Of a DNA stretch of 64,000 bases, positions 33,169-43,163 are shown piece after piece. Origin of the DNA: Gimibacter soli (GTDB taxonomy: Bacteria; Pseudomonadota; Alphaproteobacteria; Sphingomonadales; Kordiimonadaceae). The stretch's first letter is position 1. Every line of letters starts with the position of its first letter. A model generated the notes under the pieces. It did not search any database, was not told where the DNA came from, and saw only the letters and a program-made list of their open reading frames with translations. The DNA is taken from NCBI RefSeq assembly GCF_028463845.1, contig NZ_CP116805.1, positions 3,034,001-3,098,000 on the forward strand, written 5' to 3'. A program made the translations under genes and the position numbers.

Positions 33169-36100
33169 ATGAATGGATTGATCGAATGGTGGGCCCGCAA
33201 CCCGGTAGCCTCCAATCTCCTGATGATCGGCCTCGTTATTGCCGGCATCCTTGGTTACAACCGTATGGAACGGGAACTGGACCCCACGGTCCTGTTCTCC
33301 GGGCTTGAGATCGAAGTTTCCTGGCCGGGCGCTGCGCCGCAAGAGGTCGAGGAACAGATTGTCATGCGCATCGAGGAAGCGATCAGCGACCTCGACAATA
33401 TCGAATGGGTCCAGTCCAGGGCCAGTGAAGGCTTCGGGGGCATCTATATCCTCGCCGACAGCAAAGTGGACTTCACCCAGTTCATGAATGACGTGAAGCT
33501 GCGGCTTGATTCCATCGCCACCTTCCCGCGCGACATGGATCAGGTGCAGGTACGCCAGTGGGTGAACCGCAACGAATTCATCCGCGTCGCCCTGCATGGC
33601 AACGTCAGCGAGCGCGAACTGAAGCGTACCGCTGAAAAACTGCGCCGTGAAATGGCAGGCCTGCCCGGCCTTTCGCTGGTTGAGCTCTTTGGCACACGCC
33701 GCGAGGAAGTGTCGATCGAGGTCAGCGAGGAAGCCCTGCGCCGCTACAACCTGAGCTTTGCCCAGGTTGCCGATGCTGTGCGTGGCAACTCGATCAACTT
33801 GTCGCTCGGTTCGGTTCGCACCGAGGCAGGCTCCAACTCGCTCCGCACCCGCAACATGGCGGACACCGAGCATGACTTCGACAAAATCATTATCCGCCAG
33901 ACAGAAGATGGCGGTATCATTCGCGTTGGCGACGTTGCCAAGGTGATCGACGGGTTCGAGGAAGAGGAAATCCTCGCCACCCTCAACGGCGAGCCTGCCG
34001 TTCTGCTGCAAGTGATGACCACCGAGACGATGGACGTGGTGAAAGCGTCTGCATCGGTGAACAAGTGGCTCAAAGACCGCTCCGACAGCCTGCCTGCCGG
34101 CATGAAAATGACGCTTTGGACCGATGCTGCCGAAGACTTCAACGGCCGCATGACCACCATCGTCAATTCGGCCATGCAGGGCCTTGCACTGGTGATGATC
34201 GTGTTGCTGCTGACCCTGCGGCCCATTGTGGCCTTCTGGGTGACCGTCGGCATCGCCACCGCCTATGCAGGGGCCTTCGTGCTGCTGCCGACGGTCGGCA
34301 TCTCGCTCAACATGCTCTCCACCTTCGCCTTCCTGCTGGTGATCGGTATCGTCGTTGACGATGCGATCGTGGTGGGCGAGAGCATCCACACGGAATCGCA
34401 CCGCACCGGTGGCGGCATCACCGCTGCCGTCCTTGGCGCCCAGCTTGTTGCCAAGCCGGTGATCTGTGCGGTTCTCACCACCATCATCGCCTTCCTGCCG
34501 TGGATCTTCCTCTCGGGCGGCACCAGCGAATTTACCCGTCACATCACCTGGGTGGTGATCCTGGCGCTGACCTTCTCGCTGGTTGAGGCCTTGTTCATCC
34601 TGCCGGCGCACCTTTCGAAACTGAAGCCGCGCGAACATGCGGCAGGCTTCAGCCTGATGCAGAAGCGCATTTCGGATGGCATCATTGCAAGCGCCCACAC
34701 CTTCTATCGCCCGATCGGCGACTGGGCCGTGCGCAACCGCTATGTCACCTTCTCCGCCTTTGTCGTCGTTGTGATGGTCGGCTTCGGCCTTCTGGCAACC
34801 GGCTGGGTAAAAACCAGCTTCATGCCCGATATCGAGGCCGAGGAAGTGGTCGTGAATGTGGACCTGCCCGATGGCACGCCCTACAGCCGCGCCCTCGAAA
34901 TCCTTGCCAAGCTGCAAACAGCTGAACAGGCACTTGTCGACGAAGTGGAAAAAGCTTCGGGCGGCGAAAAGGAAATCGTGGAAAACTGGTACACCCGGTC
35001 TCGCCGCGACAACGTGATCGCCATCGTGAAGCTGGCACCGCCTGAAAAGCGCGATATGTCGGCCAAGCAAGCCGCTGAACGCCTGCAGGAACTGATCGGC
35101 GAGATTCCGGACGCTGAAGCCGTGTCGGTGCAGTTCACGCTCGGCAACAACGACCCGGATTTCGAAATCTCGGTCAGCCACCCGGATCTCGATATCCTGC
35201 GGGAAGCAACGTCCGACCTCGTGACCTACCTGCGTCGCTACTCGGCCCTTGTGAACCTGCGCGATAACCTCCGGGACTCGAGCGAGGAAATCCGCGTTCA
35301 CCTGAAGCCTGGCACCGAAAAGCTCGGCCTCACCCTTGCCGATGTCTCGCGTCAGGTACGTCAGGCTTACTATGGCGAGGAAGTCCAGCGCCTGCCGCGT
35401 GACGGTCAGGACGTGCGGGTGATGGTCCGCTATCCGCTGACCAGCCGCCGCAACATGGAAAGCCTGAAGGATTTCCGTGTACGGACCATGGATGGCCGCG
35501 AACTGCCGCTGCTGGCGATTGCCGACCTCGAGTTTGCGCCCGGCATCAGCCAGATCAACCGCCGGGACCGCCGCCGTGCCTCCCGCATCAGCGGTGACCT
35601 GACCGAGGATATCCGCGGCCAGATCATGGAAGACCTAGAGAAGAACTTCTATCCAGACTGGCAAAAGCGCTATCCGGGGATCAAAACCGGTGCTGTCGGC
35701 CAGGCCGAAGGTGAAGCGCGCTTCATGGAAGAGGTGATGAGCCTCTACACTATGGCACTCTTCGGCATGTATATGCTGCTCGCCGTGGTGTTCCGCAGCT
35801 ATTTCCAGCCGGTGGTGATCATGATCGCCATTCCCTTTGCCGTCGTCGGCGCCATCGTCGGCCACATGGCAACGGGAACCACCATGGCGATCTTCAGCTA
35901 CTTCGGGATTGCCGCTGCCGCCGGCGTGGTGGTGAACGACAACCTCGTGCTGCTGGACTATTTCAACAAGCTCGTTGAACGTGGCATGAAGCCCGCACAG
36001 GCCATCGTGGAAGCCGCTGTCTCGCGCTTCCGTCCGATCCTGCTGACGACGCTGACCACCATCATCGGCCTTGCGCCCATGATGCTGGAGGAATCGATCC

Positions 36101-36315
36101 AGGCCCTGTTCCTGAAGCCGGTGGTGATCGCCCTCGTCTTCGGTGTCGCCATCGCCTTCTTCGTCACGCTCTTCTGCGTGCCGGCGCTCCTCATCATCGG
36201 GGAAGACGTGAAGGCCGGCTTCCGCTGGATTGGCCGCAAGCTGAAGGCCCTGTTCTTCATGCTGATCGGTCGCAAACCGGCAACCGAAGCCCAGGATCCG
36301 GTTCAGGCTGAATAA
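33169..36315 (+). CDS. RND efflux transporter permease
   Basis: A 1048-residue inner-membrane pump with 12 predicted helices and two large periplasmic loops. Helix 4 contains LVIGIVVDDAIVVGESIH, with the proton-relay aspartate pair of the AcrB/hydrophobe family; the GAAPQEVEEQIVMRIEEA block is the conserved porter-domain start. The MNGLIEWWARNPVASNLLMI N-terminus is of the type found in uncharacterised proteobacterial RND pumps rather than AcrB itself. Substrates are unknown. GGGGGACC precedes the ATG, and a strong terminator follows. A 1043-codon open frame on the opposite strand is a high-GC shadow. Confidence 0.95.
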   Translation: MNGLIEWWARNPVASNLLMIGLVIAGILGYNRMERELDPTVLFSGLEIEVSWPGAAPQEVEEQIVMRIEEAISDLDNIEWVQSRASEGFGGIYILADSKVDFTQFMNDVKLRLDSIATFPRDMDQVQVRQWVNRNEFIRVALHGNVSERELKRTAEKLRREMAGLPGLSLVELFGTRREEVSIEVSEEALRRYNLSFAQVADAVRGNSINLSLGSVRTEAGSNSLRTRNMADTEHDFDKIIIRQTEDGGIIRVGDVAKVIDGFEEEEILATLNGEPAVLLQVMTTETMDVVKASASVNKWLKDRSDSLPAGMKMTLWTDAAEDFNGRMTTIVNSAMQGLALVMIVLLLTLRPIVAFWVTVGIATAYAGAFVLLPTVGISLNMLSTFAFLLVIGIVVDDAIVVGESIHTESHRTGGGITAAVLGAQLVAKPVICAVLTTIIAFLPWIFLSGGTSEFTRHITWVVILALTFSLVEALFILPAHLSKLKPREHAAGFSLMQKRISDGIIASAHTFYRPIGDWAVRNRYVTFSAFVVVVMVGFGLLATGWVKTSFMPDIEAEEVVVNVDLPDGTPYSRALEILAKLQTAEQALVDEVEKASGGEKEIVENWYTRSRRDNVIAIVKLAPPEKRDMSAKQAAERLQELIGEIPDAEAVSVQFTLGNNDPDFEISVSHPDLDILREATSDLVTYLRRYSALVNLRDNLRDSSEEIRVHLKPGTEKLGLTLADVSRQVRQAYYGEEVQRLPRDGQDVRVMVRYPLTSRRNMESLKDFRVRTMDGRELPLLAIADLEFAPGISQINRRDRRRASRISGDLTEDIRGQIMEDLEKNFYPDWQKRYPGIKTGAVGQAEGEARFMEEVMSLYTMALFGMYMLLAVVFRSYFQPVVIMIAIPFAVVGAIVGHMATGTTMAIFSYFGIAAAAGVVVNDNLVLLDYFNKLVERGMKPAQAIVEAAVSRFRPILLTTLTTIIGLAPMMLEESIQALFLKPVVIALVFGVAIAFFVTLFCVPALLIIGEDVKAGFRWIGRKLKALFFMLIGRKPATEAQDPVQAE

Positions 36316-36340
36316 GCCTGCATTCCGAACAACACAATGA

Positions 36341-36377
36341 ACCGCCGCGCCCGCCCGGACGCGGCGGTTTTTCTTTT
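36341..36377 (+). terminator. Intrinsic terminator of the RND operon
   Basis: ACCGCCGCG (36341-36349) pairs with CGCGGCGGT (36360-36368) and is followed by a T-rich tail (TTTTCTTTT). It starts 25 bases after the permease stop. Confidence 0.88.
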
Positions 36378-36427
36378 ATCTGCCCCATGCTAGGCTTGCG
36401 CCGCAGCGATCAAGGGGGAGACCGGAC

Positions 36428-36883
36428 ATGAAACCTGCACCGAAGGATTGGCCGCGCCTGTCGTCATCCATCTTCTATGAGGATGCGCCGATCATGATCG
36501 ACTGGCTGATGAAGGCTTTCGACTTCAAGCTGAAGATCAGGGTGGAAGGTGAAACGCCGGGTGTGATCATGCATGCCGAGCTGACCTACGGTGAGGCCAT
36601 CATCATGGTCGGAAGCCACAGCAAACTTGTCGGCGAACGGTTCGGCACGTCATATCTCAGCCCCCGCGAAGCAGGCGGCTGCACCCAGTCCCTGATGCTA
36701 TATGTGCCCGACATTGAAGCGCATCATGCGACAGCCAAGGCCGCCGGCGCGAACATCCTCGCTGAACCGGCAATCAGTGACTATGGCCCTGAATACTGGT
36801 CCGACAAGGCCTACGGGGTACTAGACCCCGAAGGCCATCTCTGGTGGTTTGCCGAGCGGCTGAGAAACCCGCCCGGCATCTGA
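36428..36883 (+). CDS. VOC family protein (PhnB/glyoxalase-like)
   Basis: A 151-residue vicinal-oxygen-chelate fold protein with two beta-alpha-beta-beta-beta modules: SSSIFYEDAPIMIDWLMKAF and QSLMLYVPDIEAHHATAKAA, ending YGVLDPEGHLWWFAE. The layout matches the PhnB-like/glyoxalase-related group. Possible activities range from metal-dependent isomerisation to antibiotic binding; none can be assigned. GGGGGAG precedes ATG. Convergent with gamma-glutamyltransferase, with a gap of three bases. Confidence 0.82.
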   Translation: MKPAPKDWPRLSSSIFYEDAPIMIDWLMKAFDFKLKIRVEGETPGVIMHAELTYGEAIIMVGSHSKLVGERFGTSYLSPREAGGCTQSLMLYVPDIEAHHATAKAAGANILAEPAISDYGPEYWSDKAYGVLDPEGHLWWFAERLRNPPGI

Positions 36884-36886
36884 CAC

Positions 36887-38641
36887 TCAGAAACCGGCGG
36901 CGAGCGAACCCGGGCGGCGCGGATCGGCCGCCCCCTCCAGCACGCCGTCCGGGCGGCGCAGGATCGACTGGGTTGAGCCGAGAACGCGGTCCCAGCTTTC
37001 GGTTTCGTCCAGCACGCCCTTCACCTGATGCCCCATGGTGCCGAGGATACGGGCCGTGTCGATCGAATGGCCGGGCTCCATCAGCAGGCGGTCGGGATAC
37101 CATTGGTGGTGAATGCGCGGCATGGCGGTCGCTTCCATCATGTTCATGTCGAACTCCAGAACATTCAGCATGGTCTCCAGCGTCACCGTGATGATGGTGG
37201 AACCGCCGGGGCTGCCCGTCGCCATGAAGGGCTCGCCGTTCTTGAGCACCAGCGTCGGCGTCATCGAGGACAGCGGCCGCTTGCCGGGCTCGATGGCGTT
37301 AGCCTCCCCGCCTAGAAGCCCGAAGGCGTTCGGCACGCCGGGCTTGGAGGAGAAGTCGTCCATCTCGTTGTTCAGCAGGAACCCGGCACCATCGACCGAG
37401 CGACCATTGCCGTAGCTGAAGTTCAGCGTATAGGTGTTCGAGACCATGTTGCCCCAGCGGTCGGCCGTCGAATAATGCGTCGTCTGCGGGCTTTCATAGG
37501 GCAGCCTCTCGGCCGGCAGAATTTCACTCGACGGCGTCGCGTGGTCGGGGTCGATCTTTGCGCGGATCGCGGCGGCATAGGCCTTGTCGGTCAGCGCATC
37601 TACCGGCACATCGAAGAAGTCGGGATCGCCAAGATATTTGGACCGGTCCGCATAGGCATATTTGAAAGCCTCGGTCAGGCGGTGGATATAGGCCGCACTG
37701 CCATGGCCCATCGACTTCAGGTCATAGCCTTCAAGGATATTGAGGATTTGGATGACGTGCACCCCGCCCGATGACGGCGGCGGCATGGAAACCACCTCAT
37801 AGCCCTTGTAGGTGCCGCGCACCGGCGTGCGCTCGATGGCCTTGTAATTCTTGAGGTCATCATGGGTGATAATACCGCCGCCTGCTTCCATGGTGGCAAC
37901 CATCTTGTCGGCAACCGCACCTTCATAGAATCCGGCAGCGCCCTTGTCGGCGATGGTTTTCAGTGTTTTTGCCAGATCCTTCTGGCGCAGGATTTCACCC
38001 GCGCGGTAGGGGCTGCCATCCGCCTTGAAGAAATAGCGGGCGGTCACCGGATCGGCGGTCAGGCGTTTCTGGTAGCGTGCCATTGAATCCGCCAGTGCAT
38101 AGCTCACCGGGAAGCCTTCTTCCGCCAGCCGGATCGCCGGGGCCATCACCTTCTTCAGCGGCATGGTGCCATATTTGGCGAGCGCCTCGGTCATGCCCAT
38201 CACGGTGCCGGGCACGCCCGATGCCTTGTTGCTGAACCAGGTGAGCTGCGTATCGACGTCACCCGCCGCATTCAGGAACATGTCGCGGTGCGCGCTCGCC
38301 GGCGCCATTTCGCGGTAGTCGATGGCAATCACGCGGTTTTCCTTTTTCAGGTAAACCATCATGAAGCCGCCACCGCCGATATTGCCTGCCTGCGGATGCG
38401 TGACTGCAAGCGCAAACCCGGTGGCAACTGCGGCGTCCACCGCATTTCCGCCCGCCTTCAGGATTTCAAGCCCCGCTTCGCTCGCGTGCCCTTCCTGCGA
38501 CACCACCATGCCACGTTCGGCCAGAACGGGATGGAACCGACTTGTATAGTCGATGATCGGCGTATCGCCGTCTGCCGCCATCGCGGCAACCGACCAGAAC
38601 GGCAGGAGAAGCAGGACAAAAAGGACGCGCAGCAAAGACAT
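36887..38641 (-). CDS. ggt: Gamma-glutamyltransferase
   Basis: A 584-residue precursor with a signal peptide (MSLLRVLFVLLLLPFWSVAAMA). The autocleavage threonine lies in the QTTHYSTADRWGNMVS block, and NNEMDDFS and RPLSSMTPTLVLKNG are conserved small-subunit sites. After self-cleavage the periplasmic enzyme removes or transfers the gamma-glutamyl group of glutathione, feeding cysteine and glutamate salvage. I chose ATG at 38641 because GGGGGAA is upstream; two further in-frame ATGs lie up to 12 codons earlier. This fits the gshA locus earlier in the window. Transcribed alone. Confidence 0.94.
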   Translation of the reverse strand: MSLLRVLFVLLLLPFWSVAAMAADGDTPIIDYTSRFHPVLAERGMVVSQEGHASEAGLEILKAGGNAVDAAVATGFALAVTHPQAGNIGGGGFMMVYLKKENRVIAIDYREMAPASAHRDMFLNAAGDVDTQLTWFSNKASGVPGTVMGMTEALAKYGTMPLKKVMAPAIRLAEEGFPVSYALADSMARYQKRLTADPVTARYFFKADGSPYRAGEILRQKDLAKTLKTIADKGAAGFYEGAVADKMVATMEAGGGIITHDDLKNYKAIERTPVRGTYKGYEVVSMPPPSSGGVHVIQILNILEGYDLKSMGHGSAAYIHRLTEAFKYAYADRSKYLGDPDFFDVPVDALTDKAYAAAIRAKIDPDHATPSSEILPAERLPYESPQTTHYSTADRWGNMVSNTYTLNFSYGNGRSVDGAGFLLNNEMDDFSSKPGVPNAFGLLGGEANAIEPGKRPLSSMTPTLVLKNGEPFMATGSPGGSTIITVTLETMLNVLEFDMNMMEATAMPRIHHQWYPDRLLMEPGHSIDTARILGTMGHQVKGVLDETESWDRVLGSTQSILRRPDGVLEGAADPRRPGSLAAGF

Positions 38642-38738
38642 GGATTTCCCCCGGGGAACAAATTTCATCATGGGCAAGTTGCCGCATGATAGCGGTCAAG
38701 GCCGGTTCGTCCAGCCCCTAGCAGCAATGTGAAAAGCT

Positions 38739-39296
38739 TCAGGCGGGGATAAGTTGCACGGACGGGATCGATGCGTAGGCGGGATCGATGCCCTGCCCGA
38801 GGTCCACCAGCATCCGCTCGCGCACTTCCCCGATCCGGGCAACCGGATTGGTCAGCGCGTTGTTGTAGGGGATATCGAAATGCAGGAGGACCATCAGCTC
38901 GTTTGGCTTCCCATCTTTGTGCGAGAAGGGAAGGTGGAGGAAATGGCTGTCATAAGCCTCGCTCTCGGTGACCCATTCACGGGTGCCCGTCAGCCCCATG
39001 GGCCAACTGAGCATGCTGGCGTAAAGGTCTTTCAGAAGATCGATATCTTCCTCAAGATGGCTGCCGTTTTTAAAGAAGTTGCGATGGGTGATTTCTTCGC
39101 CAAGCCGATCGACAATTTCAGTGCCGGCAAGCCGCACGACAAACTCGTCGGCGTCGTCACGTTCAACGATGATCATGCGGGGCAACAGGTGGCGGACACG
39201 GACAGGACGGAAGTCGGCGCGACTCGGCACCAGCTTGTCCCCCCGCAGTTCCTGCCAGTAGGCGATGAACTCTCTGAAATGGCTCAGCACTGCCAC
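38739..39296 (-). CDS. PAS_5-type PAS domain protein
   Basis: A 185-residue protein matching the single-domain PAS_5 family of alphaproteobacteria: YWQELRGDKLVPSRADFRPVRVRHLLPRM, with DEFVVRLAGTEIVDRLGEEITH as the PAS core. No output domain is present, so it may act through protein contact. The start codon is GTG at 39296 with GGTGAG upstream; no ATG is available nearby. Ligand and target unknown. It lies downstream of the monooxygenase gene on the same strand, separated by 94 bases. Confidence 0.78.
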   Translation of the reverse strand: MAVLSHFREFIAYWQELRGDKLVPSRADFRPVRVRHLLPRMIIVERDDADEFVVRLAGTEIVDRLGEEITHRNFFKNGSHLEEDIDLLKDLYASMLSWPMGLTGTREWVTESEAYDSHFLHLPFSHKDGKPNELMVLLHFDIPYNNALTNPVARIGEVRERMLVDLGQGIDPAYASIPSVQLIPA

Positions 39297-39390
39297 GAAA
39301 ACTCACCCTATTCGACCCTGTTCCCGAGTATCTGCGAGCGAGCGTTAATAGAGTGTAAATTTCCTAAAATTGTAACTATCTGCCCAAGGC

Positions 39391-40863
39391 CTATGACCAG
39401 CGATAGTCGGCGGCCTCGAATTCTTTCATCCTGAGATGGTATTGCAGGCTGAATCCGGGCCAGATCGTCGTATTCTTGCCGTTCGCATTCAGATACCAGC
39501 TGTTGCAGCCGGTCATCCAGATGGTGCGCTTCATCATTTCCTGGATTTCTGCGTTATAGACGGTCTGCCGCGTATCGGTAACCTCGATACGTCCTGCCCG
39601 GCGGGCCTTAGCCTCCGCCAGACAATCGAGGATATAGCCAATCTGGGCTTCCAGAATGAAGACGATCGAATTGTTGCCGAGGCCTGTGTTCGGCCCCGCG
39701 AGCAGGAATAGGTTCGGGAAGCCTGCAACAGCGACGCCCTTGTAGGCCTCCGCTCCGCCCTTTTCGGCCCACACATCCTTGATATCGCGCCCGCCGACAC
39801 CGGCGAACAGGCCTCTATGGAAGGGCTCGGCGGCTTCAAAGCCGGTACCGAAGATGATCACATCAGCAGGCCGCAGCACGCCGTCCTTGCCGATGATTCC
39901 CTCCGCCGTGATCCGGTCGATCCCTTCCGTGACAAGCGAAACATTGTCGCGCGCGAGGGCGGGATAATAGTCGTTGGCAATCAGGATACGCTTGCAGCCC
40001 GGCAGATAATCGGGCGTGACTTTTGCGCGAAGTTCGGGGTCACCGATATGCTCGGCGATATGCTCCACCCCCATCTTTCGGGCGCGTTCCATGAAGCTCG
40101 GGCGACGCACGAAGCCGATACCGCGCATCTCATAGGTCCAGTATTGCCAGTAACGCCACAGGCGCTGGGTGAAGGGCAGCGTGCGGAACATCCATTTCTC
40201 GAAGGCCGTTACGTCGCGGTCCGGTTTCGGCATCACCCACGGCGGTGTGCGCTGGTAAAGGTCAACCTGCCCTGCCGCCGGCGCGATCTGCGGCACAAAC
40301 TGGATGGCGCTCGCCCCCGTGCCGATCACCGCAATCCGTTTGCCCGCAAGGTCCACATCATGGCGCCACTGGGCCGAGTGGAAGGCTGGCCCCTTGAAAT
40401 CCTTCAGGCCCGGCAGATCGGGCACCACGGGTTCATGCAGCGGCCCAAGGCCGGCGACCACATAGCGCGCCTTCACGGTTGCCCCGTTGCTGAAATTCAG
40501 ATGCCACAGGCTGGTTGCCTCATCGAAACGGGCGGCGGTCAGCTCGTGGCCAAACCAGATGCGGTCCATCACGCCATAGCGGCGGGCCACATCCTCGATA
40601 TAGTCGCGGATTTCCCGCCAGCCCGAAAACATGCGGGACCAGTTCGGATTGGGCGCGAAGGAGAAGGAATAAAGGTGCGAAGGCACGTCGCAGGCGCAGC
40701 CCGGATAGGTGTTTTCCCGCCAGGTGCCGCCCACCCTGTCGGCCTTTTCAAAGACCGCGATATCCCGGTATCCGGCCTCCAGCAGCTGCACGGCCATGCC
40801 GATGCCGCCAAAGCCGGTGCCGACAACGGCAACCTCTACGCTATCCAGCGCTTCACTCCCCAT
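39391..40863 (-). CDS. Flavin-containing (Baeyer-Villiger type) monooxygenase
   Basis: A 490-residue FAD/NADPH enzyme. FAD-binding GTGFGGIGMAVQLLEAG lies at the N-terminus and NADPH-binding IAVIGTGASAIQFVPQI in the middle. FKGPAFHSAQW matches the Baeyer-Villiger fingerprint FxGxxxHxxxW. Such enzymes insert oxygen beside a ketone, giving esters or lactones; substrates vary widely. ATG at 40863 is preceded by AGGGGGA. It is divergent from an M20 peptidase. The downstream PAS protein may be co-transcribed. Confidence 0.92.
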   Translation of the reverse strand: MGSEALDSVEVAVVGTGFGGIGMAVQLLEAGYRDIAVFEKADRVGGTWRENTYPGCACDVPSHLYSFSFAPNPNWSRMFSGWREIRDYIEDVARRYGVMDRIWFGHELTAARFDEATSLWHLNFSNGATVKARYVVAGLGPLHEPVVPDLPGLKDFKGPAFHSAQWRHDVDLAGKRIAVIGTGASAIQFVPQIAPAAGQVDLYQRTPPWVMPKPDRDVTAFEKWMFRTLPFTQRLWRYWQYWTYEMRGIGFVRRPSFMERARKMGVEHIAEHIGDPELRAKVTPDYLPGCKRILIANDYYPALARDNVSLVTEGIDRITAEGIIGKDGVLRPADVIIFGTGFEAAEPFHRGLFAGVGGRDIKDVWAEKGGAEAYKGVAVAGFPNLFLLAGPNTGLGNNSIVFILEAQIGYILDCLAEAKARRAGRIEVTDTRQTVYNAEIQEMMKRTIWMTGCNSWYLNANGKNTTIWPGFSLQYHLRMKEFEAADYRWS

Positions 40864-40960
40864 CCCATCCCCCTACGTTCGACATTCGAACTGCTGAAAC
40901 TTCCGCTTCCCCCGCGTTGGCCACAGCCTATAGTCACGCCTAACGGATGGGAGTGAAAAA

Positions 40961-42349
40961 ATGAAACGAATTCTGATTTCCGCACTGCTGATGGCCGCCA
41001 CATCGCCGCTCGCGCTGGCGGCTGACCGCAATGCGAACGAACAGGCGGCGGTGGATCTCTACAAGGAAGTGGTCGGTTTCCGCTCGGTCGAAGGCCGGGG
41101 CGGCATGCGCCCGCTTGCCAAAATGCTGGCTGACCGCTTTGTGAAGGGCGGCTTCCCGGCGGGTAGCGTTCATTATCTCGAAATGCCGAACGATACGGCA
41201 GCCCTTGTTGTCCGCTATGAAGGCAGCGACGCCACGCAGAAGCCGGTTGTGCTGATGGCGCATATGGATGTGGTTGAGGCCCTGCCGGAAGACTGGCAGC
41301 GCGATCCCTATACGCTCATTGAAGAAGACGGCTATTTCTATGGCCGTGGCACGATGGACAACAAGGAAGGCGTCACTGTCCTTACCCACAATTTCCTGCG
41401 CCTGAAGGCAGAGGGCTATACGCCCGACCGCACGCTGATCATCGCCTTCTCGGGCGACGAGGAAACCCATATGGCGACGACCGAGGCGCTATATACAAAA
41501 CATCTCGACCTCACGAACGCCGAGTTTGCCCTCAACACGGATGGCGGCGGCGGCACGATGGATGCTGCTGGCAACCCACTCGGCGCCGGCGTCCAGACCG
41601 GCGAAAAAACCTACATGAGCTTCTCGCTCACCGCCCGCAATCCGGGCGGCCACAGCTCGCAGCCGCGCGACGACAATGCGATCTACGATCTCGCCGCCGC
41701 GATCATGAAACTGAAGGCCTACCGCTTCCCGCTGAAGCATAACGACACGACCGTCGCCTTCATGAAGGAAATGGCCACCCGCGAAAGCGGTGAACTGGGC
41801 AAGGCACTTGCTGCCTTCGCCAGCGACCCGAGCGACAGGAAGGCCGCCGACGTGATCTGGAAATACCCGTCCTATGTCGGCATCACCCGCACCACCTGTA
41901 TCCCGACGCTGTTGAAGGGCGGCCACGCCGAAAACGCGCTACCGCAATCAGCGGTCGGCACTGTCAATTGCCGGGTCTTTCCCGGCGAAACGGTCGCTGA
42001 AGTGAAGGGCCGCATCGAAAAGGCTATCGACAATGGCACCATCGAAGTGACGGTCCTCGACAAGCCCGCGCCAAGCCCCGTCTCGCCGCTGCGCGACGAT
42101 GTGATGGGTATGATTACGGCGTCGCTGCATACCCAATATCCGGGGGTGAAGATCACACCCTACATGGCGCCTTATGCGACCGACGGCAAATGGTCCCGCC
42201 TGGCCGGTATCCCGACCTACGGCGTGTCCGGCCTGTTCCTCGGGCCTGATGACGACCGCTCCCATGGGCTGGATGAGCGTGTGCCGGTGCAGTCCTTCAT
42301 CAAGTCGAACGCATATTGGTACGATCTTCTGAAACGCGTCGGCGGCTGA
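40961..42349 (+). CDS. M20/M25/M40 family metallopeptidase (secreted)
   Basis: A 462-residue protein with a signal peptide (MKRILISALLMAATSPLALA). The metal ligands are clear: MAHMDVVEALPEDW, YGRGTMDNKEG and SGDEETHM; ARNPGGHSSQP starts the dimerisation domain. It is a periplasmic di-zinc exopeptidase, of carboxypeptidase or dipeptidase type. GGGAGTG precedes the ATG. Convergent with the enoyl-CoA hydratase gene. Specificity is not readable. Confidence 0.92.
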   Translation: MKRILISALLMAATSPLALAADRNANEQAAVDLYKEVVGFRSVEGRGGMRPLAKMLADRFVKGGFPAGSVHYLEMPNDTAALVVRYEGSDATQKPVVLMAHMDVVEALPEDWQRDPYTLIEEDGYFYGRGTMDNKEGVTVLTHNFLRLKAEGYTPDRTLIIAFSGDEETHMATTEALYTKHLDLTNAEFALNTDGGGGTMDAAGNPLGAGVQTGEKTYMSFSLTARNPGGHSSQPRDDNAIYDLAAAIMKLKAYRFPLKHNDTTVAFMKEMATRESGELGKALAAFASDPSDRKAADVIWKYPSYVGITRTTCIPTLLKGGHAENALPQSAVGTVNCRVFPGETVAEVKGRIEKAIDNGTIEVTVLDKPAPSPVSPLRDDVMGMITASLHTQYPGVKITPYMAPYATDGKWSRLAGIPTYGVSGLFLGPDDDRSHGLDERVPVQSFIKSNAYWYDLLKRVGG

Positions 42350-42352
42350 GCC

Positions 42353-43156
42353 TCAGCCGTTCCATTTGAAATCGGGTTGGCGCTTTTCGAGGAAGGCGCC
42401 AATCCCTTCGGCGGCATCGGCGCTATCGTGCGCGTCCAGAAACATGGTGGCGGTGACAGCGTCGTCATCCACCTGCCCGTCTGCGATCAGCCGCAGCGTC
42501 TTCTTGATACCCCGCACCGACGACGCTGCGTTGGCCGCGATCCGGCCGGCGAACGCGAGCACGGCACCTTCCAGCTCCTCATCATCCTGCACGCTATCGA
42601 CAAGCCCGATGGCAAGTGCGGTGCGCGCATCGATCACCTCGGCGGTCATCAGCATGCGGCGCGCCGCTGAAAAACCGACAAGATTGACGAGTTCCCGCGT
42701 GTCATTCAGCGGATAGACAAGGCCGAGCTTTGCGGGTGGAATGCCAAAACGCGCCCCCATCCCGGCAAAGCGGAAATCGCAGTGGATGGCAAGCCCGCAG
42801 CCGCCGCCCATCGCCGCCCCCCGCACCATGGCGATGGTAGGCTTGCTCGTACGGGCAAGGCTCCGCTGCGCATTGCGGATTGCCTGCCGGTTGGCCTCGC
42901 GCCGTTCGGGATGCTCGGCAATATCCTTGAGTTCGGCAAGATCAGCGCCCGATGCAAACGCCATCTCACACGTGCTGGCCACCACAATCGCGCGGACATC
43001 GGGGTCCGCATCAAGTGCCGCCGCGGCCTTCGGCACGGCTTCCCACATCGCCTGCGTCATGGCGTTGCGTTTGTCCGGCCGGTTGATCATCAACCAGCCA
43101 ATCGGCCCATCAGCGCGGATATGGATCGGGGAAGCGGGGTCGTTCAGGTTCATCAT
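42353..43156 (-). CDS. Enoyl-CoA hydratase/isomerase family protein
   Basis: A 267-residue crotonase-fold protein. Oxyanion-hole segments are FASGADLAELKDI and RGAAMGGGCGLAIHCD. The position following the second segment reads IPPAKLGLVYP, so the usual catalytic glutamate of hydratases is not obvious there. The exact reaction (hydratase, isomerase or other crotonase chemistry) is uncertain. ATG at 43156; a second ATG is one codon on. It is probably co-transcribed with the SRAP gene seven bases upstream. Confidence 0.87.
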   Translation of the reverse strand: MMNLNDPASPIHIRADGPIGWLMINRPDKRNAMTQAMWEAVPKAAAALDADPDVRAIVVASTCEMAFASGADLAELKDIAEHPERREANRQAIRNAQRSLARTSKPTIAMVRGAAMGGGCGLAIHCDFRFAGMGARFGIPPAKLGLVYPLNDTRELVNLVGFSAARRMLMTAEVIDARTALAIGLVDSVQDDEELEGAVLAFAGRIAANAASSVRGIKKTLRLIADGQVDDDAVTATMFLDAHDSADAAEGIGAFLEKRQPDFKWNG

Positions 43157-43163
43157 ATGTCAC

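Noticed and set aside
32170-35301. A 1043-codon open frame on the minus strand opposite the RND adaptor and permease
   Set aside because: Same shadow effect; His/Gly/Asp-rich product with no fold features, and the plus-strand genes are certain.
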